DNA of 64,000 nt from positions 1-64,000 of the forward strand of contig NZ_JAHHUL010000020.1 of NCBI RefSeq assembly GCF_019008365.1, written 5' to 3'. This DNA is from Phosphitispora fastidiosa (GTDB lineage Bacteria > Bacillota > Thermincolia > Thermincolales > UBA2595). The notes under the pieces were generated by a model. The model was not told the origin of the DNA, made no database searches, and saw only the letters and a program-made list of their open reading frames with translations. The translations under genes were made by a program, and so were the position numbers. Shown in pieces: positions 44,996 to 54,335 of the stretch (position 1 is its first letter; each line of letters starts with the position of its first letter).

Positions 44996-45652
44996 TTGGG
45001 CTCGTTTGACCCCATAAAAATAAACCAGCCCATTGAACTGGAGCTGCCCAATGATTCATTGAAACAGTACCGGAGCAGGGTAAAGAGCTTGTCTGAGGAA
45101 AGAATGGTAGTGATTGTGCCGGTTAAAGGCAGTTCGCGGGTGGCTATGGATCATGGCCAAAAAGTAAAGGTTATTTATACTGACAGCACTGCAGTATATG
45201 TGTTTTTTACTACGGTTGTCTCTCTGGCAAACGATGATGCCGAAACGGTAACACTGGGTAAGCCGTATGACATAAGGAAAATTCAAAGAAGGAACTTTGT
45301 CAGGCTTGATACACGGGTAAAGGTATTGGTTTATAAGCTCGACAACAGGTTTGAGCGTAAGGGGAACGTGCTTGAGGGCGTTTCTGTGGATATCAGCGGT
45401 GGTGGGATGATGTTTATGTGTGATGAGGTTCTCAGCTGCGGAGATGTTCTGGATGCAGAAGTGTTCCTGAGACAAAACGATAAGGTCAGAGCTATCGGCA
45501 GGGTTGTCAGGTTCACGGAAAACCCTCCGAAAACCAGGATGAAATACTCAGTGGGGTTTGAGTTCACAGTAATTGAGGAATCAGAGAGAGATAAAATAAT
45601 CAGGTTCATCTTTAATCAGCAGAGGGAATTAAGAAGAAAGGGACTTCTTTAG
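44996..45652 (+). CDS. YcgR-like flagellar brake, PilZ domain protein
   Basis: This 218-residue protein has an N-terminal YcgR-type domain (about 1-95) and a C-terminal PilZ domain with the c-di-GMP contact residues in QRRNFVRLDTRVKV and DISGGGMMF. Such proteins slow or bias the motor at high c-di-GMP. TTG 44996 after GGAAGG gives MGSFDPIKINQPIELEL; the frame is open further back into flhG. Together with the riboswitch at 21.9 kb it is a second c-di-GMP input in the operon. Confidence 0.88.
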   Translation: MGSFDPIKINQPIELELPNDSLKQYRSRVKSLSEERMVVIVPVKGSSRVAMDHGQKVKVIYTDSTAVYVFFTTVVSLANDDAETVTLGKPYDIRKIQRRNFVRLDTRVKVLVYKLDNRFERKGNVLEGVSVDISGGGMMFMCDEVLSCGDVLDAEVFLRQNDKVRAIGRVVRFTENPPKTRMKYSVGFEFTVIEESERDKIIRFIFNQQRELRRKGLL

Positions 45653-45667
45653 AGGTGGTACGGCTTG

Positions 45668-46726
45668 ATGAGTGGAAGACATCGGGTTCTTGTTGTAGAT
45701 GATTCTTCATTTATGCGGAGATTTATCACTGACATTTTACATAGTGATGACACCCTTGAGGTAGTAGCAACAGCAGTTAATGGTGTTGAAGCCCTAAAAA
45801 AGGTATCGGAATTGAGACCTGATGTTATTACCCTGGATATTGAGATGCCTGAAATGGACGGCCTTACAGCGCTTAATGAAATCATGGTAAAATGCCCTGT
45901 GCCGGTAATTATGCTGAGCAACAGGACCAGGGTGGGAGCAGAGGCCACAATAAAGGCTCTTGAACTTGGGGCTTTGGATTTTGTGGCCAAACCTTCGGGT
46001 AATATTTCTCTTGACCTGGACAAGGTCAAGGATGAACTGATCCTGAAAGTAAAAGCTGCAGCCCGGGCCGATATAAGGTCAATTCGCAGTGCAGCTTCGC
46101 AATGGAATGCAGATTATGGCAGGAAGGTTAAAATTGAAAGCCAATCCGCTGCTGGAAAGACTCCGCTGCGAATAGTTGCCATTGGGGCATCTACCGGAGG
46201 TCCAAGAGCGCTCCAGGCTGTCTTCTCACAGCTGCCCCAAAACTTACCGGCTGCAATAGCTGTGACTCAGCATATGTCGCCGGGTTTTACGGAATCGTTG
46301 GCACAGCGCCTTAACAGTATTTCTGAGTTTGAGGTTTCAGAGGCCAGGGATGGCGATGAACTAATTGCCGGGAGGGCTTTAATTGCCCCTGGTGACCGGC
46401 ATATGAAAATCAAGCGGCTTGATGACCGTTTTTATATAACCCTGAGTGATGAACCACCTGTGGATGGACTAAGACCTTCTATTGATCTGATGATGGACTC
46501 ACTGGTTGAGTGCAGTGTGCCTCTCCTGGGGGTACTGCTTACCGGAATGGGACAGGATGGGGTGGCCGGGTTAAAAAAGATCAGGGAAAGAAATGGCTGT
46601 ACAATTGTAGAAGATGAGTCAACCTGTGTAATCTACGGGATGCCCAGGGCGGCAATTGAGAACAGGTGTGTTGATATTGTAGCGCCGATATACCGGATTG
46701 CACAGGAGATTATGAATAATATTTAA
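45668..46726 (+). CDS. cheB: Chemotaxis glutamate methylesterase CheB
   Basis: This 352-residue protein has a receiver domain with phospho-acceptor Asp57 (TLDIEMPEMDG), a linker and a methylesterase domain with catalytic Ser in GASTGGPRAL, His in TQHMSPGF and Asp in GMGQDGVAG. It removes methyl groups from receptors. ATG 45668 after AGAGGTGG. No cheR is visible in the window. Confidence 0.95.
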   Translation: MSGRHRVLVVDDSSFMRRFITDILHSDDTLEVVATAVNGVEALKKVSELRPDVITLDIEMPEMDGLTALNEIMVKCPVPVIMLSNRTRVGAEATIKALELGALDFVAKPSGNISLDLDKVKDELILKVKAAARADIRSIRSAASQWNADYGRKVKIESQSAAGKTPLRIVAIGASTGGPRALQAVFSQLPQNLPAAIAVTQHMSPGFTESLAQRLNSISEFEVSEARDGDELIAGRALIAPGDRHMKIKRLDDRFYITLSDEPPVDGLRPSIDLMMDSLVECSVPLLGVLLTGMGQDGVAGLKKIRERNGCTIVEDESTCVIYGMPRAAIENRCVDIVAPIYRIAQEIMNNI

Positions 46727-46756
46727 AAAATGACTGACATGCTGGAGGTGAAGGCA

Positions 46757-48838
46757 ATGGACATGACACAATACAGGGGCATGTTTCTGGAAGAAGCTCA
46801 GGAGCATTTGCAAAAACTTAATGAAGCCCTTCTCGATTTGGAAGGTTCGCCTGAAAACCGGGCAATTCTGGACGAGATTTTCAGGTCTGCACATACATTA
46901 AAGGGCATGTCTGCAACAATGGGGTTTAACCAGGTTGCAGAGCTTACCCACAACATGGAGAATGTTTTGCATAAACTCAGGAACGGCGAGCTGTGCTCTG
47001 CTTCCGGAATCGTAGACCTGCTTTTTAAATGTGTTGATTCCCTCGACAGTATGATTAATGACATAGCTGGAGGCGGAGAAGGCGATTTAGCTGTTGAAGA
47101 CCTCCTGATCGAATTAAAAAACCTTAATGATCCGGAAAGTCAGGCCGGTAAGCCGTCTGGGAGCATGAGCCCTGAGACGGGGCTCTCACCGGGCGTTCCT
47201 GCAGGGAGCGCAGTCACTGGACAGAATATCGTAACATCAATAGACTTTAACGAATATGAAAAGAACCTGATTAAACAAGCTATTGATCAGGGGTTTCAAT
47301 GTTATCACATTGTAGTTTCCATTGACCCGCGCTGTGTGATGAAGTCTGCCAGAGCCTTTATGATATTCAAGAATATGGAGGCTATTGGCGAAATAATAAA
47401 AAGTATACCGCCTGTCCAGGATATTGAGGAAGAAAAGTTTGACACGGGTTTTGAAATTATTCTGATATCCATAGAACCACAGGAAACCGTGAGAAAGGGG
47501 CTGGTTTGCATAACTGAGGTTATGGAGCCGGACATTACGGTCATTTCCCAGGTTTTCTCAACAGGCTCACCTGCCGGCCGGGCTGAAACCCAGGTTTTAA
47601 AATCACAGTCTCTGCAGCAGGACAAGTCATTGGACATTAACGATAAACGTGATTTGGGAGCAACTCGGGCCATTCCCGCAAAGGCGAAAGCCAGCCAGAC
47701 TGTGCGGGTTGATACTACAAAGCTTGATAATTTGATTAATTTGGTTGGCGAGCTGGTAATAAACAAAACACGGATAGAGCAGATAGGGAAGGTGAATCAA
47801 CTCCCGGACCTGGCTGAAACGCTTGAACAGATGGACAGAATAACCACTGATCTGCAGAATGTGGTTATGAAGGTCAGAATGGTGCCAATCGACACCGTAT
47901 TCAGCCGTTTCCCCAGGATGGTAAGGGATTTGGCCAAAGAACTGGGCAAGGAAATAGAACTGATAATTGAAGGCAAAGAGACAGAACTGGATCGCACTGT
48001 TATAGATGAAGTTGGTGACCCTCTGGTACACCTGCTGAGGAACGCTGTTGACCATGGAATAGAGGAACCCGATTTGCGGGCTGCTGCCCAAAAGCCGGAA
48101 CAGGGCCGGGTTCTGTTGTCAGCCCGCCATGAAGGCAATAATGTTGTTATTGAGGTGGAGGATGATGGCAAGGGACTTAATCCTGAAGCCCTTAAACAAA
48201 AAGCCATTGAAAAGGGTATTCTTGATGCTGAAGGTGCGGCTGAACTAAGCGATGCTGAAGCGGTCAGGCTTGTTTTGCGGCCTGGGTTTAGTACCGCCGA
48301 AAAAATAACCGACATCTCCGGACGCGGTGTGGGCATGGATGTTGTCAAAAACAAGATTGAGGCTTTGAGCGGCAGTATTAATATTGAGAGTAGTTCTGGG
48401 CGCGGGACCAGATTTAAAATCCAGCTGCCCCTTACACTGGCTATAATTCAGGCACTGCTGGTGTTGATTGAAGATGAGACTTATGCCATACCCCTGAGTT
48501 TTATAGCTGAGACTACCAGTGTCATGCCTGAACAGGTAAATAAAATACAGGACCAGGAGGTTATTCTCCTGAGAGGTGGGGTACTGCCCCTGATTAGGCT
48601 TAACGAAGTCCTGCAGGTACAGCCCACTGCTTTGCCCAAGGATGAGGAGATTAATATTGTTGTCGTCAAAAACGGTGAGAAAAGAGTAGGGCTTTTGGTC
48701 GACACCCTGATTGGGCAGCAGGAGATAGTGATTAAGCCCCTGGGTAAGCTATTGGGCAATATTTCTGTTGTGTCCGGGGCCACTATCCTTGGAAATGGGC
48801 AGGTGTCACTGATAATTGATGTGGCAGGGCTGTTTTAA
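46757..48838 (+). CDS. cheA: Chemotaxis histidine kinase CheA
   Basis: This 693-residue protein has the P1 Hpt domain with His46 (SAHTLKGMSATMGF), a P2-like CheY/CheB-binding domain, P3 dimerisation, a P4 kinase domain (HLLRNAVDHGIE, VEDDGKGL, ISGRGVGMDVV) and a P5 CheW-like domain. ATG 46757 after GGAGGTGA; earlier in-frame ATGs lack a site. Confidence 0.95.
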   Translation: MDMTQYRGMFLEEAQEHLQKLNEALLDLEGSPENRAILDEIFRSAHTLKGMSATMGFNQVAELTHNMENVLHKLRNGELCSASGIVDLLFKCVDSLDSMINDIAGGGEGDLAVEDLLIELKNLNDPESQAGKPSGSMSPETGLSPGVPAGSAVTGQNIVTSIDFNEYEKNLIKQAIDQGFQCYHIVVSIDPRCVMKSARAFMIFKNMEAIGEIIKSIPPVQDIEEEKFDTGFEIILISIEPQETVRKGLVCITEVMEPDITVISQVFSTGSPAGRAETQVLKSQSLQQDKSLDINDKRDLGATRAIPAKAKASQTVRVDTTKLDNLINLVGELVINKTRIEQIGKVNQLPDLAETLEQMDRITTDLQNVVMKVRMVPIDTVFSRFPRMVRDLAKELGKEIELIIEGKETELDRTVIDEVGDPLVHLLRNAVDHGIEEPDLRAAAQKPEQGRVLLSARHEGNNVVIEVEDDGKGLNPEALKQKAIEKGILDAEGAAELSDAEAVRLVLRPGFSTAEKITDISGRGVGMDVVKNKIEALSGSINIESSSGRGTRFKIQLPLTLAIIQALLVLIEDETYAIPLSFIAETTSVMPEQVNKIQDQEVILLRGGVLPLIRLNEVLQVQPTALPKDEEINIVVVKNGEKRVGLLVDTLIGQQEIVIKPLGKLLGNISVVSGATILGNGQVSLIIDVAGLF

Positions 48839-48853
48839 AAGGGGGAACAGGTT

Positions 48854-49312
48854 ATGGAAACTGGAATACAGGTAGTTGCCTGCACAGTTGAAGGCGAGGA
48901 ATATGCAATCGAAATCAAGAGAGTTCAAGAGATAATCAGGGTACTTGAGACAACCAGAGTGCCTTATGCATCTCCATATATTTCCGGGGTAATTAATCTC
49001 AGGGGGATGGTTATTCCGGTAATGGATCTGCGGAAAAGGTTTGGTTTACCATCCAGGGCCCCTGGAGAAGCTGCCAGAATAATTGTCATCAACCGGAACA
49101 ATGAAATGGTCGGTATTTTGGTGGACAGTGTTTCCGAGGTAATCTGGCTTCCCGCGCAGGCGGTGGAAACTCCTCCTTCCGGTGTAAGCGGCGCTAATAC
49201 TGAGTTTTTTTCCGGAATCGGCAAGCTGGGCAGTCGGCTGCTGATAATGCTCAATCTGGAAAGAATTTTTGAAATCAATGATTCTGTTTCCTCAGGAAGG
49301 GGGGTACTTTGA
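48854..49312 (+). CDS. cheW: Chemotaxis coupling protein CheW
   Basis: This 152-residue scaffold links receptors to CheA, with the family motifs YAIEIKRVQEIIR and GVINLRGMVIPVMDLRKRFGL. ATG with AAGGGGGAAC. Its stop touches the cheC start. Confidence 0.95.
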   Translation: METGIQVVACTVEGEEYAIEIKRVQEIIRVLETTRVPYASPYISGVINLRGMVIPVMDLRKRFGLPSRAPGEAARIIVINRNNEMVGILVDSVSEVIWLPAQAVETPPSGVSGANTEFFSGIGKLGSRLLIMLNLERIFEINDSVSSGRGVL

Positions 49313-49929
49313 TGTCTCTATATGAGAACCTTAGTGAAATACAATTGGACGCTTTCAGGGAAATCGGCACCATTGGCGCCGGAAACGGCGCTACCGCTTT
49401 ATCTCAGCTTATGGGGCGTAAAATAGGAATGTCTGTTCCGGCTATTAGTGTTCTGCCATTTTCCCAGATGCCTGATGCGGTAGGTGGCGCCGAAAAACTT
49501 GTCGCCGGAGTTTTCACGACTATTAGCGGACTGGCCCCCTGCAATATTCTGTTTATGTTTCCGGTTGATTGTGCCAAGACCTTGGCGGGTTACCTTATGG
49601 ACAGAAAATACGGTCAGGATGAAGATCTGGATGAAGTTGGCATGTCTGCCCTTGCCGAGGTAGGTAATATTGTTTCCGGCGCATACTTAAATTCCCTGTC
49701 TAGCTTTACAAGCCTGGAATTTGTGCCTTCTGTGCCCGCCTTAGCGATTGATATGGCAGGCGCTATATTGAACACAGTGCTGGCCAGGATTGGTATTGCC
49801 GGAGATCATGCCCTCCTGATGGAAACGGTTTTCAGTGAAATTGAAGGAAAGGTTACCGGTCACTTCTTTTTGCTGCCTGAGGCCGATTCGCTGGAAAAAA
49901 TTATGGAGGCGATAGGGGTGAAGGGCTAG
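49312..49929 (+). CDS. cheC: CheY-P phosphatase CheC
   Basis: This 205-residue protein has two phosphatase motifs, EIGTIGAGNGATAL and EVGNIVSGAYLNSL, each with the conserved Glu and Asn. It works with CheD, whose gene overlaps the stop codon by one base. ATG 49312 with an AGGAAGGGGGG site. Confidence 0.94.
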   Translation: MSLYENLSEIQLDAFREIGTIGAGNGATALSQLMGRKIGMSVPAISVLPFSQMPDAVGGAEKLVAGVFTTISGLAPCNILFMFPVDCAKTLAGYLMDRKYGQDEDLDEVGMSALAEVGNIVSGAYLNSLSSFTSLEFVPSVPALAIDMAGAILNTVLARIGIAGDHALLMETVFSEIEGKVTGHFFLLPEADSLEKIMEAIGVKG

Positions 49930-50411
49930 TGGGAAACATAATCAAAATAGGAATGGCGGACCTTAATGTTGCAGTGTTCCCGGATATTTTACAGACTTGC
50001 GGCCTTGGCTCATGTGTGGGTATTTGCTTATGGGACCCGGTTAAAAAGGTTTCCGGTATGGCCCATATTATGCTGCCTTCCAGTTCTCTGGGGAAGACCG
50101 CCAATGATGCAAAATTCGCTGATACAGCTGTTCCTCTGCTGATTAACGAAATGCGAAAAAACGGTGCAAATGAGTCTCGCCTGGTTGCTAAGATTGCAGG
50201 CGGCGCCCAGATGTTTTCGTTCTACAGTTCCAATGACATCATGAAAATTGGCGAACGGAATGTTGAAGCGGTAAAGGCCGCATTACAGTCAGCCAGGATA
50301 CACCTGCTTGCTGAAGATACAGGCGGAAGTTACGGCAGGACCATTGAATTTTTCTCTGAAAATGGCAAGCTGTATGTCAGGACTATAAATTTGGGGGAGA
50401 AGTTTATTTAA
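49929..50411 (+). CDS. cheD: Chemoreceptor glutamine deamidase CheD
   Basis: This 160-residue protein has the catalytic Cys in GLGSCVGICLWD and His in GMAHIMLPSS, and the AKIAGGAQMF motif. It deamidates receptors and binds CheC. GTG start overlapping cheC. Confidence 0.94.
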   Translation: MGNIIKIGMADLNVAVFPDILQTCGLGSCVGICLWDPVKKVSGMAHIMLPSSSLGKTANDAKFADTAVPLLINEMRKNGANESRLVAKIAGGAQMFSFYSSNDIMKIGERNVEAVKAALQSARIHLLAEDTGGSYGRTIEFFSENGKLYVRTINLGEKFI

Positions 50412-50423
50412 GGGGGACCTTAA

Positions 50424-50810
50424 GTGTTTTCGGGAAATAATAGGGTTTTTGGGTTGGCATTTATCGGAGTTTTTTTTGTGATACTGTTGATTGGATTACT
50501 ATCTGGCGTAACCCTTAAAGCCGGTCTGGGCCGGGCCTTTATGGCAGGATTGTTGTTTTCAGTATTGCTCTGGGCCCTTTTCAAGGTAATCGGCAGGTAT
50601 GCCTTGCCTATAGCAGACATAGCGGACAGTTCTTCTCCACAGAACGACTATGTGGGCGGGCAGCTGGATCTCACGGTTTCAGATTCGGAAGAACCTAAAG
50701 GTTTTTCCCCAATTACAGCAAAACAGATTGACCCTGATTTGGAGAGAGTTATCAACGACGACCCTGAGAGAGTGGCAGAAATAGTTAAGAAAATGGGTTA
50801 TGATGGTTAA
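50424..50810 (+). CDS. Small membrane protein of the flagellar operon, unknown function
   Basis: This 128-residue protein has two membrane helices (about 8-30 and 38-62) and a soluble C-terminal half ending with an amphipathic segment (DDPERVAEIVKKMGYDG). GTG at 50424 after AAGGGGGACC. It lies between cheD and sigD. I know no family function. The C-terminal DPERVAEIVKKM pattern resembles the C-ring or FliG-like helix ends seen in other flagellar-operon proteins, which is suggestive only. Confidence 0.75.
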   Translation: MFSGNNRVFGLAFIGVFFVILLIGLLSGVTLKAGLGRAFMAGLLFSVLLWALFKVIGRYALPIADIADSSSPQNDYVGGQLDLTVSDSEEPKGFSPITAKQIDPDLERVINDDPERVAEIVKKMGYDG

Positions 50811-50829
50811 AACCCGGTAGGAGGTTTTT

Positions 50830-51621
50830 ATGAACCCTTCAGTTGCTGCAAATGAGACAGGCCTGTTATGGGAGCGCTATAAAAATCATAATGATATTTC
50901 TGCCCGGGAGCAGTTGATTCTTTATTATGTAGGACTGGTTAAGTATGTGGCAGGCCGGATGGCAATTTCCCTTCCGCCGAGTGTACAGCAGGATGACCTG
51001 ATAAGCTACGGGATATTTGGGCTGATCGATGCAATAGAAAAATTTGAGCCTGAACGCAACATTAAGTTTGAGACTTATGCCATAGCCCGGATTCGGGGAT
51101 CTGTTTGGGATGGTTTAAGGTCTATGGATTGGGTTCCTTATTCAATACGGCAAAAGGCCAAAGAGCTTGAATATGCATATTCCCGACTAGAAGGCAAGCT
51201 TGGCAGGGCAGCAACAGATGAGGAAATTTGTGATACCCTTAGTATAAATAAACAGCAATTTGTTCAGCTGCTAATGGAAACCAGTTTTACTTCCTTTTTA
51301 TCCCTTGACGAGATATGGAAATTCGACAGGGATGGAGGTAATTCGGTCAGGGTTATCGAAACTATTGAGGATGAGAACGCTGTTGATCCTGTTTCAATGG
51401 TTATGTTTGAAGAAAGAAAACTGGCTTTAACTGATGCTATTAATAAACTTCCTGAAAGGGAGAAGCTTGTTATTGCGCTATATTATTATGAGGGGCTGAC
51501 ACTAAAAGAAATTGGTAAAGTGCTTGGTGTCACCGAATCCAGAATATCACAGTTACATACTAAAGCTGTTCTGCGGCTTCGCGGCCGCTTAAGCAGGGTG
51601 AAAAAAAAGATCTTTGACTAA
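50830..51621 (+). CDS. sigD: RNA polymerase sigma factor for flagellar genes (SigD/FliA)
   Basis: This 263-residue sigma-28 has region 2 (LILYYVGLVKYVAGRMA, DDLISYGIFGLIDAIEKF), region 3 and region 4 (EIGKVLGVTESRISQLHTKA). It directs late flagellar and chemotaxis promoters. ATG after GGAGG. Same position as Bacillus sigD. Confidence 0.95.
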   Translation: MNPSVAANETGLLWERYKNHNDISAREQLILYYVGLVKYVAGRMAISLPPSVQQDDLISYGIFGLIDAIEKFEPERNIKFETYAIARIRGSVWDGLRSMDWVPYSIRQKAKELEYAYSRLEGKLGRAATDEEICDTLSINKQQFVQLLMETSFTSFLSLDEIWKFDRDGGNSVRVIETIEDENAVDPVSMVMFEERKLALTDAINKLPEREKLVIALYYYEGLTLKEIGKVLGVTESRISQLHTKAVLRLRGRLSRVKKKIFD

Positions 51622-51636
51622 AACGGAGGAAACCAT

Positions 51637-53319
51637 ATGACTGACGATAGTTTAAAAAATCTGACCCAGCAGGATATGGAGAAGATTCTTGAAAAGGCCG
51701 AGGATGTAGCTAATGATGTACTGGAGAATGGTAATATGCACCTGCAATTTAAGCCTGATGGCGTGTACCTGACTGTTACCCCTCCCGGCAGCAGCGGTTC
51801 CGCAATAAATTCAGACCAGGTTCTTAGGGAACTGGAACTGCGTGCTGTCCGAAATATTGATAACAGAAAGGTTCAGCAAATAGTTAATGAAATGAAGGGC
51901 ACTCCTGAATTAATTGCACCTCATCAGGGAGAACTGGCAGAAGACGGGTATATAGTTGTCGAAATCAGTAAGAACAAGATGGAGGCATACCTGACGGTTT
52001 ACCCTCACCGGGGCAGGGGTAAACCGGTTACCAGAGAGGATATTCAAAAGGCTCTTAAGGATAACCATGTGGTTTACGGAGTAATGGAATATATAATTGA
52101 TTCTGCTCTCCAATTCGGCCAGGTGGGGGAAGTCCTGACAGTTGCCGCAGGCTCTGAACCTGTTGATGGGGAAAGTGCCGTCATTGAGTATAAGATTAAT
52201 CCTGCAAATCCTGGCAAACCGGAAGAGCTTATGGATGGCAGGGTGGATTTTTATAACCTGCACCTGATCCAGAATGTTGAACCAGGTGAAGTACTTGCTG
52301 TTAAAAAACCTGCCCAGCCTGGAACCCCAGGGCATACCGTTACTGGTGAAGAGCTGCCTCCCAAACCGGGGAAGGATGTTCAGCTAGCCATTGGGAAGAA
52401 TGTGGAACTTACTGATGACAATAATACTGCTGTAGCTGCTGCTAAGGGTCATGTGGTAATAGCCGGAAATAAGATAAGTGTTTCCGGAATATACGAAATT
52501 AACGGTGATGTGGACTTTAATACCGGAAACGTTGAGTTTAGCGGCACCGTAGTTGTTAAAGGCAGCATCAGGGAAGGCTTTAAAGTTGTTGCTGACGGTG
52601 ATGTCGAGGTAATGGGCAACATAAGTGACGGGATTGTTGAATGCACAGGCGCCCTTAAGGTGAAAAACGGCATAGTTGGCAGAAGCAAGTCCAGGATAAA
52701 GGCTGGAGGGAGCGTTTTTACCAGATTTATTGAAAACACGGTACTGGACTCGGGAATGGATGTAATAATCGGAGAAGCGATTATGCACAGCAGAGTTCAC
52801 GCCCGGAAGTCTGTTGTGGTTGCAGGCAAAGGGGTAATAGTCGGCGGACTTATCAGAGCCGGTGAGGAAATAAACTGTAAAAACGTAGGCTCTCCCATGG
52901 CCACGGCAACGGAGCTGGAAACAGGGGTCAATCCTGACCTGCGGCGCAGGTATTCATTTCTTTTAAAAGAGAAGCAGGCTAAGGAAGTTGACCTTGACAA
53001 GGCAGAAAAGGCCGTTAAATTATTAAAGTACCTGGAGCAGACCCAGGGGACTCTTCCTGAAGATAAAAAAGCTATACTTGCCAGGGTTGCCAAAGTTCAG
53101 GGGGAGCTCATCCGGGAACTTGAAGAACTCAAAAACTGCCTTGTAGATATCGAAGCACAGATACAGCAGTCTGAACGGGGACGTATCAAGGTCCATGGCG
53201 TTATGCATCCGGGGGTTAAAGTTACTATTGGCTCGGCAACGATGCAGGCATATGATGACCTGCCGTTTGTGACCCTGACCAATGTTATGGGAGAGATAAA
53301 AATTAACCCATATAAATAG
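51637..53319 (+). CDS. DUF342 (FapA family) protein
   Basis: This 560-residue protein comprises an N-terminal domain, a central parallel beta-helix-like region rich in Gly/Val (about 200-430, including IYEINGDVDFNTGNVEFSG), then a coiled coil (about 440-515). It matches the DUF342/FapA family, often placed near sigD in clostridia. The function is unknown; a surface- or polymer-binding role is speculative. Confidence 0.85.
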   Translation: MTDDSLKNLTQQDMEKILEKAEDVANDVLENGNMHLQFKPDGVYLTVTPPGSSGSAINSDQVLRELELRAVRNIDNRKVQQIVNEMKGTPELIAPHQGELAEDGYIVVEISKNKMEAYLTVYPHRGRGKPVTREDIQKALKDNHVVYGVMEYIIDSALQFGQVGEVLTVAAGSEPVDGESAVIEYKINPANPGKPEELMDGRVDFYNLHLIQNVEPGEVLAVKKPAQPGTPGHTVTGEELPPKPGKDVQLAIGKNVELTDDNNTAVAAAKGHVVIAGNKISVSGIYEINGDVDFNTGNVEFSGTVVVKGSIREGFKVVADGDVEVMGNISDGIVECTGALKVKNGIVGRSKSRIKAGGSVFTRFIENTVLDSGMDVIIGEAIMHSRVHARKSVVVAGKGVIVGGLIRAGEEINCKNVGSPMATATELETGVNPDLRRRYSFLLKEKQAKEVDLDKAEKAVKLLKYLEQTQGTLPEDKKAILARVAKVQGELIRELEELKNCLVDIEAQIQQSERGRIKVHGVMHPGVKVTIGSATMQAYDDLPFVTLTNVMGEIKINPYK

Positions 53320-53338
53320 AGACAGGTGGTGGGAGAAT

Positions 53339-53659
53339 ATGACCCTGCGTCCGGTCGATATGCAGGTTCTTCTGCCGAAGGTTTCCGAAGTTAACCGCAA
53401 CCAGCCTATCCAGAATCAGCAGGACCAGACACAGCAGCAGCAAATGGCTGCACAATTCCAGAAACAGATGGAGATACAGAAGCAAAAGGTTCACAATTCC
53501 GAGAAACCTGATGGCCAGAAAATCGAGCAAGATACTGAGGAAAAGGCTGCCAGTCACGATGGCGAAGGCAAAAAACGCCGCCAGGGCGGTCGGGAACAGG
53601 AAAAACAGGAAGAGTTAAAAGACCCTGACAGGGGCAAGCTTTTTGACATCAAGGTATAA
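53339..53659 (+). CDS. Hypothetical Gln/Lys-rich protein
   Basis: This 106-residue hydrophilic protein has a Gln-rich stretch (about 20-50) and a Lys/Glu/Gly-rich second half ending LFDIKV. No membrane helix and no known domain. ATG 53339 with GGTGGGAG. It sits between the DUF342 gene and a swrB-like gene in one orientation and appears to belong to the operon. Confidence 0.7.
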   Translation: MTLRPVDMQVLLPKVSEVNRNQPIQNQQDQTQQQQMAAQFQKQMEIQKQKVHNSEKPDGQKIEQDTEEKAASHDGEGKKRRQGGREQEKQEELKDPDRGKLFDIKV

Positions 53660-53696
53660 TTTTTGTTGTGTGAATTTGCATTAAGGGTGTGAGATT

Positions 53697-54335
53697 TTGG
53701 TTTACCTGTTCATATTTTTGGGAGTAATATTTATTGCCCTCGCTGTTTGGAGGGGGCGGGTTTGTGATGTTATTAGGCAGCAGGAAATTCAGGAATACAG
53801 ACAATTAAAGGAAGATCTACGGCTGGCCAGGAGTGATGTGGAAATACTTTTGGACCAGTTGGAAAATGTCTCTGAAAAAGTTGTTACAGATATCTCAGCC
53901 GGTATTGAGGAAGCCGAGCTCCTCAAGGATTTGAATTCAGGTGAAGTCAGTGAGACAGATACAGGTGTTGCCCTTGAAGCAGATACAGGTGATGCCAATA
54001 AGGCGGATACAGGTGATGCCAATAAGGCAGATGAAGGTGAAGCTTTTGCGGCAAAGTCAAGGTCTCTTGGAGTGAATTCCGGACCTGCTTCTGTGATGAC
54101 AAAAAAAATAAATAATACTATTATGTTTCCGCGGACTTCCGCATTACCTGCGGATGATACAGCCGATACTGCCAGACCGGGTCTTAATCAATTACCTGCA
54201 AAACACCAGATGGTTTATGCCATGGAACGGCTGGGTTACCCTGAGGACGAGATTGCCAGACAGATGAATATAGGAAAAGGTGAAGTAAGCCTGATTCTCC
54301 AGATAAAAAGAAAAGGTGAAGAATTAAATGCTTAG
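53697..54335 (+). CDS. SwrB-like membrane-anchored protein (DUF6115 type)
   Basis: This 212-residue protein has an N-terminal membrane helix (about 1-18), a coiled coil (about 25-75), a Thr/Asp/Ala repeat segment, and a C-terminal helix-turn-helix-like domain (QMVYAMERLGYPEDEIARQM, then GKGEVSLILQIKRK). Length, anchor and position after sigD resemble Bacillus SwrB, which promotes flagellar assembly. TTG start. The repeat stretch comes from 24-bp tandem DNA repeats at about 53979-54038. Confidence 0.75.
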   Translation: MVYLFIFLGVIFIALAVWRGRVCDVIRQQEIQEYRQLKEDLRLARSDVEILLDQLENVSEKVVTDISAGIEEAELLKDLNSGEVSETDTGVALEADTGDANKADTGDANKADEGEAFAAKSRSLGVNSGPASVMTKKINNTIMFPRTSALPADDTADTARPGLNQLPAKHQMVYAMERLGYPEDEIARQMNIGKGEVSLILQIKRKGEELNA

